Counted from the stretch's first letter, positions 25,901 to 38,075 are shown. The stretch: 64,000 nucleotides of DNA from Lineus longissimus (GCF_910592395.1 NC_088321.1:14756001-14820000); one strand, 5' to 3'. Numbers and translations are program-made. Notes: a model not told the origin generated them from the letters alone.

Positions 25901-28900
25901 ATTTTCAGCTGATCTTATATTGGTGTAATTAGAGTATTGGCATATACATGCACTGAAGATTTTTTCATAAGGTTCAAACTCTTTAAATTTCGTTCATACT
26001 GGCCTTTTTTTCATCATTTGTCCAAGAGTCTTTGACTTTGTAATGTACGCAAACTATAGGCATCCAAATATGTCACTGAAATCGAGGTCGAAAATGACCT
26101 ATCTTTCTACAATGTCGTAGGTCGGCATGTAATAAAATACTTTGTCTGTCAGAAACATTCTGTAAATATCAGATCACCAATTAGCCTACTTTGAACATTC
26201 TACAACAAACATTTGATCTTTACCAACTATTTGAGGCCACAAAAGTAAAAATCTAAAATCGCCCATTTCCAAGTCGTGTTGTGTTCGTCTTTCTTCAGAT
26301 GTGACCAACTTTGCCTAACGGGGAAATATGGCCAGGACTGCAAGAGTGATTGCCCGTGCAAAAATGGTGGACTCTGTGACCCGGTGACTGGGAACTGTAC
26401 GTGTAATGACCCTGGGTTCTATGGTCAGTACTGCCAACACAGATGTAAGTAACTTGGGCTACTGTTAACTGGGTCATTTTCGCACCCGATTTATTTCCAG
26501 AACTTAACACCTTCAGCGCCGAACATGTTGGAGTAGCATGGACTTCACGAAAGAACTACGCCATCGCCATCTTCAGGGCAACGTAGGAACTGAAAAGACA
26601 AGAAGAGGTCTTTCCAGTTCTTTTCTTGCCCTGAAGATGGCGATGGCGTAGTTCTTCCATGAAGTCCATGAGACTCTGATAACCAGCTCAAAGAAGGGGG
26701 ATTTGGGCCACGTAGATCTACGTGGTTCTGAAGGTGTTAAGAGGCAAGTGTAAATATGAAACTCTCTAAACTTCAATGATCATCTTTTTCAGACTGTGGC
26801 AGTGCTGATGTGTACGGCACAAACAAACTCTGTGATACGAAATGCAAGTGTGAGTGGTCAAACACTGAAACGTAAGTTTATCAGAACTTCGTTGCACAAA
26901 ATCCATGACGTCATCACAATCGGCCATCTTTGGTCTATGTCACAGCAACAACAAGGTCCAAGCACTGAAGCTTGTACAAGTTTTGCAAGCCAGCGTTTCT
27001 GACGCGGTTTATTTCAGCATTTTTCAAGACAGCAGTTGCCAGAGAGAAGTTTTCAATCGTTTAAACCTTTGCGACTTCATGTCAAGATTCATTCGAGGTA
27101 TTCTAAAAACCACACAAGTATCAAAACGAGAGCGATGTTGGCGACTTTAAACAATTGATTCCTCTTTTCAGCGGTGATGCATTTTCATGCCATTCCATAA
27201 CCGGCGCATGTAGTTGTAAAGCTGGCTGGAAAGGCGTGAAATGCGAGATCCCGTGTTCACCTCCGTTCTATGGGAAGCAGTGCTCGAAGATGTGCAATTG
27301 TTCCAACAGCGCGTACTGTGACCCAGCTCTTGGAAACTGTTATTGTCAGCTGGGATTCAGAGGAACATCGTAAGTGCAGTAGAACGTACCTCTCGGGACT
27401 GATTAGTGCTGTCCTAATAGAGGTGTCCTAATTAGAGAGGTGTCCTGATCAGAGAGGTCAAATTGAATGAAAAACCAAACTTGGGACCACAACTAGTGTC
27501 CTTAATAGAGAGGTGTCCGCTAAGAGAGGATCGACTGTAATTGGAATGGCTTTGAAAATCAGTAAAACCACTCGAATCTATTAGATGTGTGTTACAAGTT
27601 GAAGTGGTTGGTACTAGCTCTAACTGGTATTGAGGGAAGGATTTTCTGTTTCCTGTCTATCACTTCCCACATCCCTCTCTGAAACCCTTTGTTGGTATCA
27701 TCTTTGTCGTGACCTTGGGTGGCTCCTTGCAGCGCCATCTTGCGTCTTCTTCAGAACACAGGTTCGTCATTTTTATCATCGTTTTTATCTCAGCTGTGAG
27801 CATCCATGCGCCGAGGGTAAATTTGGTCTCGGATGTGGACAGACGTGCCAGTGTTACAATGACGCCACATGCAATTCCAAGTCTGGAGCATGCACGTGCA
27901 AAAACGGTAGGTGACAGAATGAAATTTAATCGTTAAACTACTGCTATCAGTGTATCATGTGACAGATATTCTCTGGTGGGATAATCCAGAAAATGGTAAC
28001 AATGTTTATACTGAGTGTCGAGAATATGGTCTGCGTCAAAGTCCCAGTCACTGGGCTGATGGCTCCACTCAGCACCCAACTGCGGTGGCTCGCAAAGTGC
28101 CCACAAGTTGTGACAGTTCTTTTTGCAGGAGATATGCGAGAAAAAAAAGTTATCAAGTGATTTTTTTTTTGTAGGATGGACTGGTGAAATGTGCGAGCGG
28201 ACGTGTAAGGCTGGTACGCACAGCTTGAACTGCACCGGGAAGTGTGACTGTCATGAGAGCAAAGGACATGGGTGTAATCCGATGGATGGGGCCTGCATGT
28301 GTCAGCCGGGATGGACCGGGGCCAAGTGCAATAAGGAATGTCCAGTGAGTATTGGCCTGTACAGTCGGTTTCCAAAACTGGAAGGGGTGGGGAGAAAGGG
28401 ACATCGGTGTATTCCAGTGGATGGGAACTACATGTGTAACCCCCCCCCCCCCCCAGTTTGAAACTGATATGCCCTGCTGTCAATCCAATCAATTGTTTTC
28501 GTAAGCTGATTGATTGTATTTTTAGTGAAGGATTCTGGGTTAAGGTTTTCTCAAAATTTCTTTAGGAATTCGGAATCTGAATTCAGACTATCAGAGAGTC
28601 TGAATTGGTACACAATTCCATATTAAAATTCGTCCAGAATGGCTTTGAGGGGTCAAGGAACATTTAGAACTGAAGATTTCATAATTTTGTTTATTTTCAG
28701 GCTGATACCTATGGCTTGAGGTGTGGACAGAACTGCTCATGTAATGCAACAAACGCGCTGAGTTGTCAAAGTGAGAAGGGGATGTGCCAATGTAAAAGTG
28801 GCTTTTCAGGTAAATTTGATGAGTTGGATGCAAATCTCTCAATATCCTTCGCCATCTGGGCCCAGCTGTTCAAAAAAATGATATCCCTAATGCTGGCGTT

Positions 28901-31900
28901 AACTTAGTTTTGTCTCCTTCAGTTAAGTCCTTTGACATAAAGCCAGGTTAGGCTAACGCCAGTGATAGTGACAAATCTGGTTTTGAATATCCAGCCCCGT
29001 TTGAGAAAAACTGAAAAATCTCAAATACAATTCTTCTGATCCCTAAGGACTTCAACTTCCCATTAGCAAAAGCACCACTTTGATTTAGGATAGTTTTCCT
29101 ACAGCAGCATGAAAGCGCTTTAGTGGCACCATGCGTTTATGTTTTCGAATCATTACCTTTCAGGCATCAGATGTACTAGTACTTGCCCCGCGAAAAAATG
29201 GGGAGCGAATTGTCAGAAGTCTTGTAACTGTGGGAACTCGAGCTGTCATATGACGACTGGGGATTGTGAGTGCCTCCAAGGATATACTGGGTCCACTTGT
29301 TCAGAAAGTAAGTTGGGCCAGGTGCAAGAGTTCCCAACGTATTTCCCTTCTATCTTCTCCAGCTGGTGTGAATCGTGGACCCAATTGTTTGTCGAAATTA
29401 AAGACCTTGTTAGGTTCTGGCTGCAAGCAGAACAGGCCATATTTTAGCATTATCATCATTCATAAAGAGAGGTTAAATTACCTGTGATAAATTGTTGTTT
29501 GGCTGTGAGAATTGAACGTGATCACTTTATATTCTCTTCAGAATGTCCAACCGGCTCATTTGGCCTCGGCTGCAACCAGAAGTGTACCCATTGCACCTCG
29601 TACGGTGGACTTGCTGGACAGTGCGACCCGGTCAATGGTCGTTGCAAATGCAAGCAAGGGTTCATTGGATACTTCTGTGAAAGATGTAAGTATTAAGAAT
29701 TCAAGTATAAACTCACTTCTTGATCCCTGAGAGCTAGCGAGTCTTTCTTCCTCTCATGTCCGGCTCGATATTGTATGCTGTTCGCTGGCTTAGAGAGCTC
29801 TTCCTGAGAAAATTGTCAAAAAGTGGGTCAGAGTGTCTTTTCTGCAGAAGATGGTGAATGTAAATAGGGATAGGGATTAAAAATTGGCTTAATTGACCTA
29901 GATAGGGAGAGTCAGTCTAAACTCACGGAGCACCCCTAAATTCTTCAGGTGGAGGGCGAGGTGTAACCAAGTTTTGTTGAAATCTTTGTATTCTTATTAT
30001 TTTCTTGTTCCGATATAACTTTTTTCTCCAACTCCAGCTTGCCCCAAAGGCTACTACGGTGTGACCTGCTCGAAAAAGTGCAGCACTGTCTGTCCACAGG
30101 TCGAGAAAAAGTACTTCGATTTCAAGCTTGGCAAATCCGTGACGCAGTATTTCACTCTGACGTGCGACCCTAGCAACGGAAAATGTCTGTGTCCGGCGGG
30201 ACGAAAAGGAGATCAGTGTCAATCAGGTTGGTTCGTTGTTCCTTCTTCAGAAAAATAAAAACATGGTCCGTGATTTGGTTCAAACATGTACCTAAAACAT
30301 CTAGTTAATCTTTCGTAGTTTAAACTTTACAGACATAAAGTGCCCTGCCAAATGAGCGATTTATGAGGCAATATCACACCCAGTTTACCCACAGACAAGA
30401 AATCCTTTTGTCGCACTTTCTGCAATGATAATCGCTAGTAGCTGTTATTTAATTTCCTTGTTAGCGTAGCGCTTGAATCATTTCAAACAGAGGTTATCAA
30501 AGGCTACCGTTGTCTGTGTACGTCTATATTTTTTCATCTTTATATTCTAGAATGTCCTCCTAACACGTACGGTATCAAATGCTCACAGACATGTGCGTGT
30601 GACACCCATGGGGCGGCATCATGTCGTGATAGCAACGGACTCTGTGAATGCAAGGCCGGATACACCGGTCCTAAATGCAGTGAACGTAAGTCTGACAAGT
30701 GCTGTCCTTAACAGAGGGGTGGCCTGATTAGAGAGGTCAAAGTGAATAGAAACAACTAATATAGGACATGACAACTCATTGGAAAGCTCTTGATGAGCAC
30801 TTTCTAATGGTACCATTTGTAATCTATTGATATGACCATTCATTTGAAAGCTTTTGATGAGCACTTTCTAATGGTACCATTTGCTAACCAATTGACCTGA
30901 CCATTCATTGGAAAGCTCTTGTAGAGCACTATCTGATGGAACCATTTGCTAACAAATTGACCTGACCATTCATTGGAAAGCTTTTGATGAGCACTTTCTA
31001 ATGGTACCATTTGCTAACCAATTGATGTGACCATTCATTGGAAAGCTTTTGATGAGCACTTTCTAATGGTACCATTTGCTAACCAATTGACGTGACCATT
31101 CATTGGAAAGCTCTCGGTAAGCACTCTCTGATGGTACCATTGGTGTATTCTTATCACACAACTGGTGTCATGATGAGACAGTTTTGGGGTTATTTTTCAT
31201 TTTGATGATATCACAGACTTTTCCAACCACTTGCAGGTTGTCCAGAGAATTACTATGGATTGGACTGCATGAATAAATGTGATTGCAACAACGACGGAAG
31301 CATCCGTGGCTCCTGTAACATGGTGACTGGCCTCTGCTACTGCAAACCAGGTTGGCAGCGGTCTGATGGGAAGCAGTGTGATGAGAGTGAGTATAGGTCA
31401 ATGTCATTTGATTGGAAGGTCATGAAAGGTCAATGCCATTTGTTCTTGTAAAATGGTCACCAGTCTCTGGTACTGCAAACCAAGCTGGCAGAGGTCTGAT
31501 TGACGTGTTCTGACCTGGTCTGTTTTTTCCAAAAGGGGGTTGCTGACATCTTCAGCCCCGTGTCTGTGCCTGTGACATATGTCTGTGCCTGTGACATATA
31601 TAACAATACTCTCTATTGGGGGGGATGTCAGTATTGTCAGCAAACGATGCGTATCTGTCTGAAAGTGAAAGGTCCTTTATCAGTTCTTAACAAGTTCTCT
31701 GTTGACGGTACTGGTATCGTTCTGAATGAGTCACTTTCCCATTTCAGGGTGCTCGATCATGTCTGAGACATGTGGCCCGTCCTGCACGCGGAAGTGCCCA
31801 ACGTGTCCACAACACGCACACTGCAACATTGAAAAATGCACCTGCGATTGTAGTCCGGGCTACAAAGGACAAAAGTGTGACATGAGTAAGTCTAAAACAC

Positions 31901-34900
31901 CCCTTATGTACAATGATGGTCTCATCCAAATTGACTTCGTTTTCATGTTTTCAGGCTATTCCATTTTTTCCTTTGGGGTTAGTTAAGATAGAGTTAAGGT
32001 ATAATGTGTGACATAAGTAAGTTTAAAACGCCCTCAATGTACGGTAATGGTCTGTTCCGAAGTGACTCACTGGTAGTGGTAGATTTAGGGGAGGCTTGCA
32101 AACGCCTTTTCTTTAGAGACAATTTTCCCCTCCCCTACGTCCAATTTTAGCCTACGATGCCAAGAAAATGCACACTTGACACTTGAATTCCAGCCCCATG
32201 TTTCCAAAATTGTACCTTCAGCAATCTAAGGGTGGGGCTGCTGCCCCTCCCTTTCCAAATTTCTGGACCCCCACTGCTAGCTATCAATAATTCATATTTC
32301 AGAATGCGATTATCCCTCATTTGGACTCAATTGCAGCAAGAAGTGTGACCAGACCTGTCCTTCAAAGATGTGCGACCACAAGGCTGGGTGTAAGTTAGTC
32401 TGCCGTGTGCAGACTCGTGCATTACATTGCTGAGTCTACCCTGTGACAAGGAACAAGAAGCTGTATATACGCACTGGCCTCCCATCATACGCAGAAGGAA
32501 GTTTTGAGTAGCCTGTGCAAGCTTTCGTTGCATATGACGATGACCAAAATAGTTTGATAGCAAATTTTGCATCGCGGTTTTATCAGTCGATCAAACGATG
32601 TTTGAACTGTTTCATCAAACATCATCAGCTCATTCAAAGATCGTTTCATCTGGTGGTGGGTCCAGACTGCTTAAGGTACATGCCGCTGACCAATTCGTGG
32701 TACAAAATCACCCCATGGCAGAGGGCAGACCCCTGGCCGGGAAGACCTTGGGACTGATAGTCTTCATAGGGGGAAATTCATTGGGGACACTTTCAATATT
32801 TGTTGTAATATGGACAAAGATGCTCTGTTTTATTTCAGGTTTGACCCAGCCTGGGAATGAAGGTTCAAAATCACCTATCTCCGGTCGTCACAGCGGCGGT
32901 GGAGAACTTAGTACTGGCGGCCTCGCCGGTGTCATCGTTGCCGTTGTTGCTGCTGTCGTTCTGGTCATCTTGATCGCCTTGATTTTCTACTTCAAGAAAA
33001 AGATGGTGAATCTTAAACAACAGAAGGAGATTTCGGACGCGATGCGTGACGAGGCGTTGGAGAATAGAGGTATAGTGATCTTGCCCGTCATGAATGATAA
33101 TCTCCCCACCTTGATCAGCAAGATTTATGCATCGTGTCGAGATTTAAATCCTACGCATATAAGGCCCCTTTACTGGGGCAGCGGTAGCGCAGTGGAAGAG
33201 AGTCGGCCTCTTGATCAGGAGGTCGTGGGTTCGACTCCCGGCCGAGTCACTGCTTAGTTCCCCTACTGGTCGAGTTCAAGTGAGCGCCTTACGGTTGCTC
33301 CTTGAAACCCCTGATTGATTTCTGTGGAGACCGGGGTAATAATATGATATCCCAAAGCGCTTTGAGCGAGAGCTACAGTGTCACGGAATTGCGCTATAGA
33401 AAAGACTCATTATAATATATACATGTATACTGTTATCTGCTCTGGAACAGTACACACCTGATACTCTACAAAAGACCGCTATCGCCGCGCAATAGCTTTG
33501 CACGCATCTCCTGCAGGACTGGTAAAATTAGTCTACACTCTGTAGAATATTACCTCGTGGGTAAGCCTGCATGGCCACATCTTCGAACGAAGATAATAAT
33601 CTCGAAGTCTGTGAAGTATTTTTTTGATCAGATGAATGATAAGAGAGATTTGGTGATGGAAACTTGGCAAAGCACGTTGAGCCTTTTTTCGTAAGGCTGG
33701 TGAGGAATTCACAAGCGTTTCTATGTTACAGACATGGGTATAAATAATCCGACATACATTGGCAAAGATGGACAGGATCCCATGGTCATCGGCTTGAGCG
33801 GGCCAGTGCCGGTCACTGCCCAGAATAACTTGACGTACAGTAATCAACTCGGGCAATCGGCAAAACAGGGGTACACAGACGAAAATCCGTACGACCCTTA
33901 TGACTTGCCAACTGGAAGTAATGACAAGCCGGATGTGAACGTTTACGATGAAGGTATGTGGGTCACATTGTGCTAGTCTTTTTACCTCCTCTGACGTGCG
34001 GTGCAGTATTCGTGGATTTGTTCGGGCAGTTTTTAGCAAATTTTAGAAACGAATATGTCTTTGTGCCCCCTGTAAAAGTTTATTGTCAACCGTATCATCA
34101 GAAATAATCGTGAAATCTATAAATTTCAGCAAAAATCTATGACAACATTGATGAGAAGGTTCCCAACATGGCGATAGACTTGAACAAACCCGAAACAGTC
34201 TCCACAGAGCCCGGCAGTGGCTACCTGACAATGAGTCGGTCACCAGAACCACTGCCCCAGGGGACTGGAACGCCGACTGGTAAGGGGCGCCCTCTATTTG
34301 GTGTTTTATTAGTCTAGAACGGCTGACGCTGCCTTTCAAGCTACGGCAGACGTGAGACAAAGTGTTGTTCACATCAATTCGTCCGTCGTTTGCGAGTGAC
34401 GAAATAAAAAATATTGTTCTTTCGACAAGCTACATTGAGATGTCGGACAAGGTGATGTTAAGATTTCTTAAGTTTTCGTATGCATGCGCTAATGAAGCTA
34501 CATAACATGGCGGTTAGCACTGCTGCTACCATGAGGTACGGCACAGGAGAGAACCCAGGGCTGTTTTTCACTCAGGAGGAAGCGGCTTGGATTTGAAAGA
34601 ACTCAATTTTTCAGGCGCTTCACAACACGGACAATGTAGGTATCTTCCACGGTGTGTTGGATGAGGCAAAAAGCAGTGTCCCCTTGTAACTTAGTGAAAG
34701 ATCTCACATACCGAAGGTGGGAAGTGGCCTATAGTGGACTCCATACCTCCAGTGAAAGTTTCATAGGGTTATGGCGCTGGTGAGAATGATGATCATGATC
34801 ATGACGAAAAGTTTCATGATAGCTTTCTTTATCTCAGGTACCTATGTCGACCCGTACAGCCTCGGCCCGAAGACCCTTGATCCCGTCTACCACAGTGCGT

Positions 34901-35316
34901 ATGAGAAGATGGCCCCGCCGAGATTAAAGAAACCACCGGTAGCAAAGAAACCGGGCATTCCACCAAGATCCCGTGAAAATGCACCCAAACTTCCTGAAAT
35001 GCCAACTGAAAGTGCGTACCAGGTCCCGAATCCAGCAGCCGAGGACCCGTACCGTGATGCTTATGATCACACCCAGAGGGCAGCACCAGAACCACCGATG
35101 CGGACCGACAGTGTTGCACCTGAAGATATGGATGATATCGTGTTTGAGGGGACTGTGGAAGCTCACGTGCCGGAACCGTACGACTTGGTACCGAAGCGTG
35201 AACCGTATGATACGGTACCAAACCGTGAACCGTATGATATGGTACCAAGGCATGATCAGTATGATAGCCCCCGTATCACTCTCCGTCGGTCTTTAACCAA
35301 TGATATTGATGCCTAA
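16925..35316 (+). CDS. CED-1/Draper/MEGF10-like engulfment receptor (5' partial, 25 exons)
   Basis: 1262 residues. Exons: 16925-17028, 17520-17615, 18971-19071, 22309-22401, 22789-22896, 24343-24490, 24665-24782, 25756-25892, 26299-26444, 26793-26871, 27172-27369, 27794-27906, 28175-28344, 28701-28809, 29164-29307, 29542-29685, 30038-30226, 30551-30685, 31237-31386, 31748-31885, 32303-32389, 32839-33069, 33732-33953, 34130-34279, 34838-35316; all phases fit. Exon 1 has a hydrophobic signal-like stretch (IVLTFLILVTLDVSIV) then QSNVC. Exons 1-3 form the EMI domain (YTWCWAVPPRCTNYL, YKCCRGYHEV). Exons 4-21 encode an array of laminin-type EGF modules. Exon 22 holds the TM helix (GVIVAVVAAVVLVILIALIF). 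The tail has NNPTY and ENPYDPY (NPxY, PTB-binding type as for CED-6/GULP), YDNI, YLTM, a proline-rich KKPPVAKKPGIPPR and a run of EPYDxVP repeats. EMI plus EGF array plus TM plus NPxY is the CED-1/Draper/MEGF10/PEAR1 plan, known for apoptotic-cell engulfment. The function is inferred from this plan. The initiating exon was not found. Confidence 0.9.
17166..17450 (+). mobile_element. Old tRNA-derived SINE split by a 180-bp foldback
   Basis: Outer parts (GCACTGCTGGCTACCACGCA to the left, AGGGCCCAGGTTCCATCC and GGGGAGAACCCAG to the right) match the SINE head at 57995-58402. Between them, 17198-17377 is a foldback with arms of about 70 bases (GACACTCAAGAAGTTGGCCC facing its complement). The foldback is therefore nested inside the SINE. 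Confidence 0.75.
17761..18815. mobile_element. Non-autonomous TTAA-site DNA transposon (about 1.05 kb)
   Basis: Inverted ends CCCTTTTGCTGCCAA and its complement are flanked by TTAA at 17757-17760 and 18816-18819, as for piggyBac-like or Kolobok insertions. No transposase frame is seen inside. It sits in the intron between the second and third visible exons of the CED-1-like gene. The end sequence resembles that of the smaller element at 23597-23911. Confidence 0.8.
19395..19640 (+). repeat. Tandem repeat, about 84-bp unit, three copies
   Basis: Three head-to-tail copies contain CCAGAGCTTTGTGGTCAGGG, CCTTGGCCAGAACTCCTC and GGGAGCAGGTCTGAA. A single related copy lies at about 63895-64000. Confidence 0.8.
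20559..20681. mobile_element. pogo/Tc1-like MITE copy (partial)
   Basis: Carries the family core: TTTCCATTCAATTTGACCTC, AATCAGGACACCTCTCTATT and GTCCTTAATAGAGAGGTT. One terminus is missing. Confidence 0.7.
20864..21005. mobile_element. pogo/Tc1-like MITE copy (diverged)
   Basis: Opposite orientation to the copy at 20559, with repeated TCCTTAATAGAGAGGTGT blocks and a diverged centre. Confidence 0.65.
22062..22267. mobile_element. MITE with TTTAAAGGG inverted ends
   Basis: Ends TTTAAAGGGGGACTATAGGC and the complement of GCCTATATTGTCCCTTTAAA frame a 0.2 kb element. Related copies are at 59991-60186 (full), 63118-63208, 13336-13432 and about 405-490 (fragments). It lies just upstream of the first EGF exon acceptor at 22309. 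Confidence 0.75.
23597..23911. mobile_element. MITE with TTAA target site (315 bp)
   Basis: Ends CTCTTTTTGCCCG and CGGGCTGAAAGAG, flanked by TTAA at 23593-23596 and 23912-23915. Related in its ends to the 1.05-kb element at 17761-18815. Intronic. Confidence 0.7.
24819..25672 (+). repeat. Minisatellite, about 45 to 65-bp units with a KpnI palindrome
   Basis: About 14 units contain AATGGTACCATTAGTAAACC, ATTGACATGTCCATTCATTG and AACTCTCAATCAGC in variable lengths (long and short unit forms alternate). It fills most of the intron between the CED-1-like exons at 24665-24782 and 25756-25892. The ORFs across it are repeat artefacts. Confidence 0.9.
26537..26670. repeat. Foldback element, about 44-bp arms
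   Basis: CATGGACTTCACGAAAGAAC at the left faces GTTCTTCCATGAAGTCCATG at the right; the arms continue through CTACGCCATCGCCATCTTC. Intronic in the CED-1-like gene. Confidence 0.8.
27377..27537. mobile_element. pogo/Tc1-like MITE copy abutting a splice donor
   Basis: Starts CAGTAGAAC and ends CGACTG before TA. It begins one base after the GTAAGT donor (27370-27375) of the CED-1-like exon ending at 27369. Confidence 0.75.
30690..31145 (+). repeat. MITE remnant followed by a KpnI-type minisatellite
   Basis: 30691-30765 is a truncated pogo-like MITE, starting within the donor of the exon ending at 30685. From about 30770, six units carry AATGGTACCATTTGCTAACC, TGACCATTCATTGGAAAGC and TGATGAGCACTTTC, clearly the same family as the array at 24819-25672. 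Confidence 0.85.
33174..33412 (+). mobile_element. tRNA-derived SINE (family 2)
   Basis: The head has a box A (TAGCGCAGTGGAAGAG) and a box B (GGGTTCGACTCC) at tRNA spacing, then a body with CTACTGGTCGAGTTCAAGTG and a tail with GCGCTATAGAAAA. There is no matching acceptor stem, so it is not a tRNA gene. It lies in the intron after the TM exon of the CED-1-like gene. A headless relative is at about 48090-48237. Confidence 0.75.
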
Positions 35317-36720
35317 ATGGATGACGTCTTGAGACATTGTTCCAATGTAAGGCGCAAGTTTTTTTATGGTTTAGCCGTTTTCCTCCATTTCTCTATATGG
35401 ACTCATCCCAGAAATGCATTAGAAGAGTTCATTTCAAAAACTAGGGGTGTAAGGGTAAGCACACAAGTATTCAGTTGACTGGATGAGAGATGGGGGAATA
35501 AAGTAAAAAGATATTATTTCAAATTTGCTGTAAATTCACGGTTTTAAGGCATGTTGTTTTTATTGTCATGTGGACTGAAACGTTGTTATTGTTTTTGTGT
35601 ACAAGTTTATTACTGAAATATCATTCCTTCGAGATTTACCGTATTTCTTCATGAATCTCATTTTCGACATATCATGAAAATTGTACATTGACATGTGGAC
35701 TGATTCATTGTAATTATGGATGGGTCACCACTAAAATATCATTCCTATGAGATCTGCCGTATTTCCACACGAGTCCCATTTCGTTGTTACATGTTCCATG
35801 TGTTTTAAAAATTTTACATCGGTAAGTGAACTGATGCATTGTAATTATGGATGGGTCACCACAAAAGTATCATTCCTATAAATACATGTATTTTTACATA
35901 AATCTATTTTTGCAATATTACATATTATGTTTACTTCTAAATAGTACATGGCATGTGAATTGATTATTTGTAATTATGGATAGATTATAACTGAAATATT
36001 CTGCTTAATCTCACTTTTGACATATCATATTTCTTGTATTTTGTAAATATTGATTTTGATGTGCTTATATAGCAGTACTGTTAACATGATTAACTCACTT
36101 GTTTTTAAGTAGTAGCCAGCGATAGTACCACAGTAAAAATGTAAATATGATGATATTATAATATGCATAAATATTGATATATATTGATATATATTTTATG
36201 TAACCAGCCATTTTTAAAAGTACACGTTTGAAGATTCACTGTATAATAATGCAATTTTAAATGTTAGTCCATTTTAGTGAAATTAACTATCATTTTATAG
36301 ATACTGTAAGTGTGAAATTGTTCAAGTTAATTTGGACTTGTGATTCCTTCACCCTGGAGAATCAGTTCCGCAGCTTGCTGTGATTGCTCTATTTCAGTGC
36401 CTTTGCAGGACATAATCGAGATTCCATTTTCTTTACAATCAAAATAAAAATTTTGTGATTGCTCTTTTTCAATGCCTTTGTAGAACAAATTTGAGAAAAC
36501 GTTTTCCTGATAATCAAATGAAAAATTCTGTGATTGCTTTTTTTCAATGCCTTTGTAGAACAAATTTGAGAAATCGGTTTCCTGATAATCAAAAGAAAAA
36601 TTCTGTGATTGCTTTTTTTCAATGCCTTTGTAGATAAAAATAATGTGAAAGTGATGCAAATAAATCACAAAATTTACTAACAAATAAATTTGTTACATTT
36701 TCATTTGAATGTATCCGTAC
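35317..36720 (+). other. 3' UTR and downstream region of the CED-1-like gene
   Basis: AATAAA is at 35497-35502 and again near 36660. Bases 35540-35990 hold three to four diverged copies of a unit of about 130 bases (GTAATTATGGATGGGTCACC, TATCATTCCTATGAGATC). Confidence 0.55.
36379..36640. repeat. 75-bp tandem repeat, three full copies and a part
   Basis: Units start at 36379, 36454, 36529 and 36604, exactly 75 bases apart, each with TGTGATTGCTTTTTTTCAAT and TGCCTTTGTAGAACAAATTT. Because 75 is a multiple of three, the array stays open in more than one frame. Confidence 0.9.
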
Positions 36721-38075
36721 TGGTGGAAAAACAAACCGTCGTCAGTCACTTAAGGAAAGATGGATATTTTGATGTAAAATTTGTGGAAATGGAGTTTTGA
36801 CAAAGGGCGACCAGTTTACACCAGTACAAAAGTCCAGGACAGTCATATCGGTTACCCTGAACCCTGTCAACTCCGATTGAACTGGAGTCGAAATCAGACC
36901 AAACTGAGGACAATGTCACAACCAAAAAAAAGATGGTACTGTCTTAGCAAACGACTATATCTTGGCCTGTCTACAAATAAAACGGGCCTGGAACTTGACC
37001 CCCCTACGCTCACCATAGAGGTATAATATCAAAATACATGGCCTTACACTAGCAGAGGGGAATGGATTTATCTTGGACCATCACAGTGGTGCCTCACTGC
37101 TTGAAGGGATTTATTTGGGTACTCCACACTGTCACTGGGCAAGGAAATTCTTCCAGGCCCACTCTGGTCCCGAAGTTGCTGTTAGGCTGCTTGTAGTGGA
37201 ATTTCTGCGAAGGCATCATGCTAGATCATTTTAACCCCCCCCCCCCCCCCACCCCACCCCCTCAATAAGACCTTCCGAGACGCTTTGAAGGGCCACAATA
37301 TACAATATTGGTTCTAGTTCTTCGATTTGCCGCTGGGGTTCCGTCGTTCGATGTCAGCTGATCGGCCGCTTCGGAAGAGTCAGTAGGTCGCGTAAGACTT
37401 GGGGCGGAAGATCACCTTTGACGACGCTTGGAGACTGGCCGTCACTCTGACGATTTTCGCGTCCAGCTAAATTAGAAGTACCATCGATTTTTGGAAAAGT
37501 TTGACAAATTATTTCCATTTATTGTCGATTTTCCCTGTTCATATCTTCAAAAAGTACGTTCTAAACTTCTCTATCGTCACATCGTGTTCATTACGACGTC
37601 TAGAATAGTTCAAATTTGAAATACTGTAATGGCTAGAACGCTTGCATCTGGAAAATGTTGTGGATTCATGACAAGCTGAAATTGAAATGGTTGTTGTTTG
37701 TAATTGTTGTGGCGCCCACACCCCATGTATCAGTACACTGTTGGTACATAATTGTAATGTATCGTGTGTATTATAATGTAGTATACATGACATGGTACAC
37801 AGTAGTATGCAGTACATCAGCTTACACTAACTGCTGTGTGCATTTAATTTGTTACCCTTTGCGTCCAGTCCAGGCTGCGTATAATAATTATGACAATAGG
37901 CCTATGGTCGATGAAAACGTTGTGGTGGCTTCAAGTCAACTTTGTCTTGGCCATTAGGCATGAGTCTGCACATACAGAGGGGAGGATAGACATGTGCAAG
38001 CAAGGGTCAACTGTATGAATTCCCTCATTAGTCATTGACATATTTTATATCTTTCTGATTCTCGTTTTACTCTAG
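36721..38075. other. Intergenic region before the zinc-finger gene
   Basis: No coding exon is convincing. It holds a poly-C-rich tract at about 37235-37262. A CTCTAG splice acceptor at 38070-38075 implies a 5' UTR exon of the zinc-finger gene somewhere upstream. Confidence 0.5.

Noticed and set aside
33174-33250. tRNA gene on the plus strand
   Set aside because: Box A and B are present but the acceptor stem does not pair and a SINE body and tail follow.
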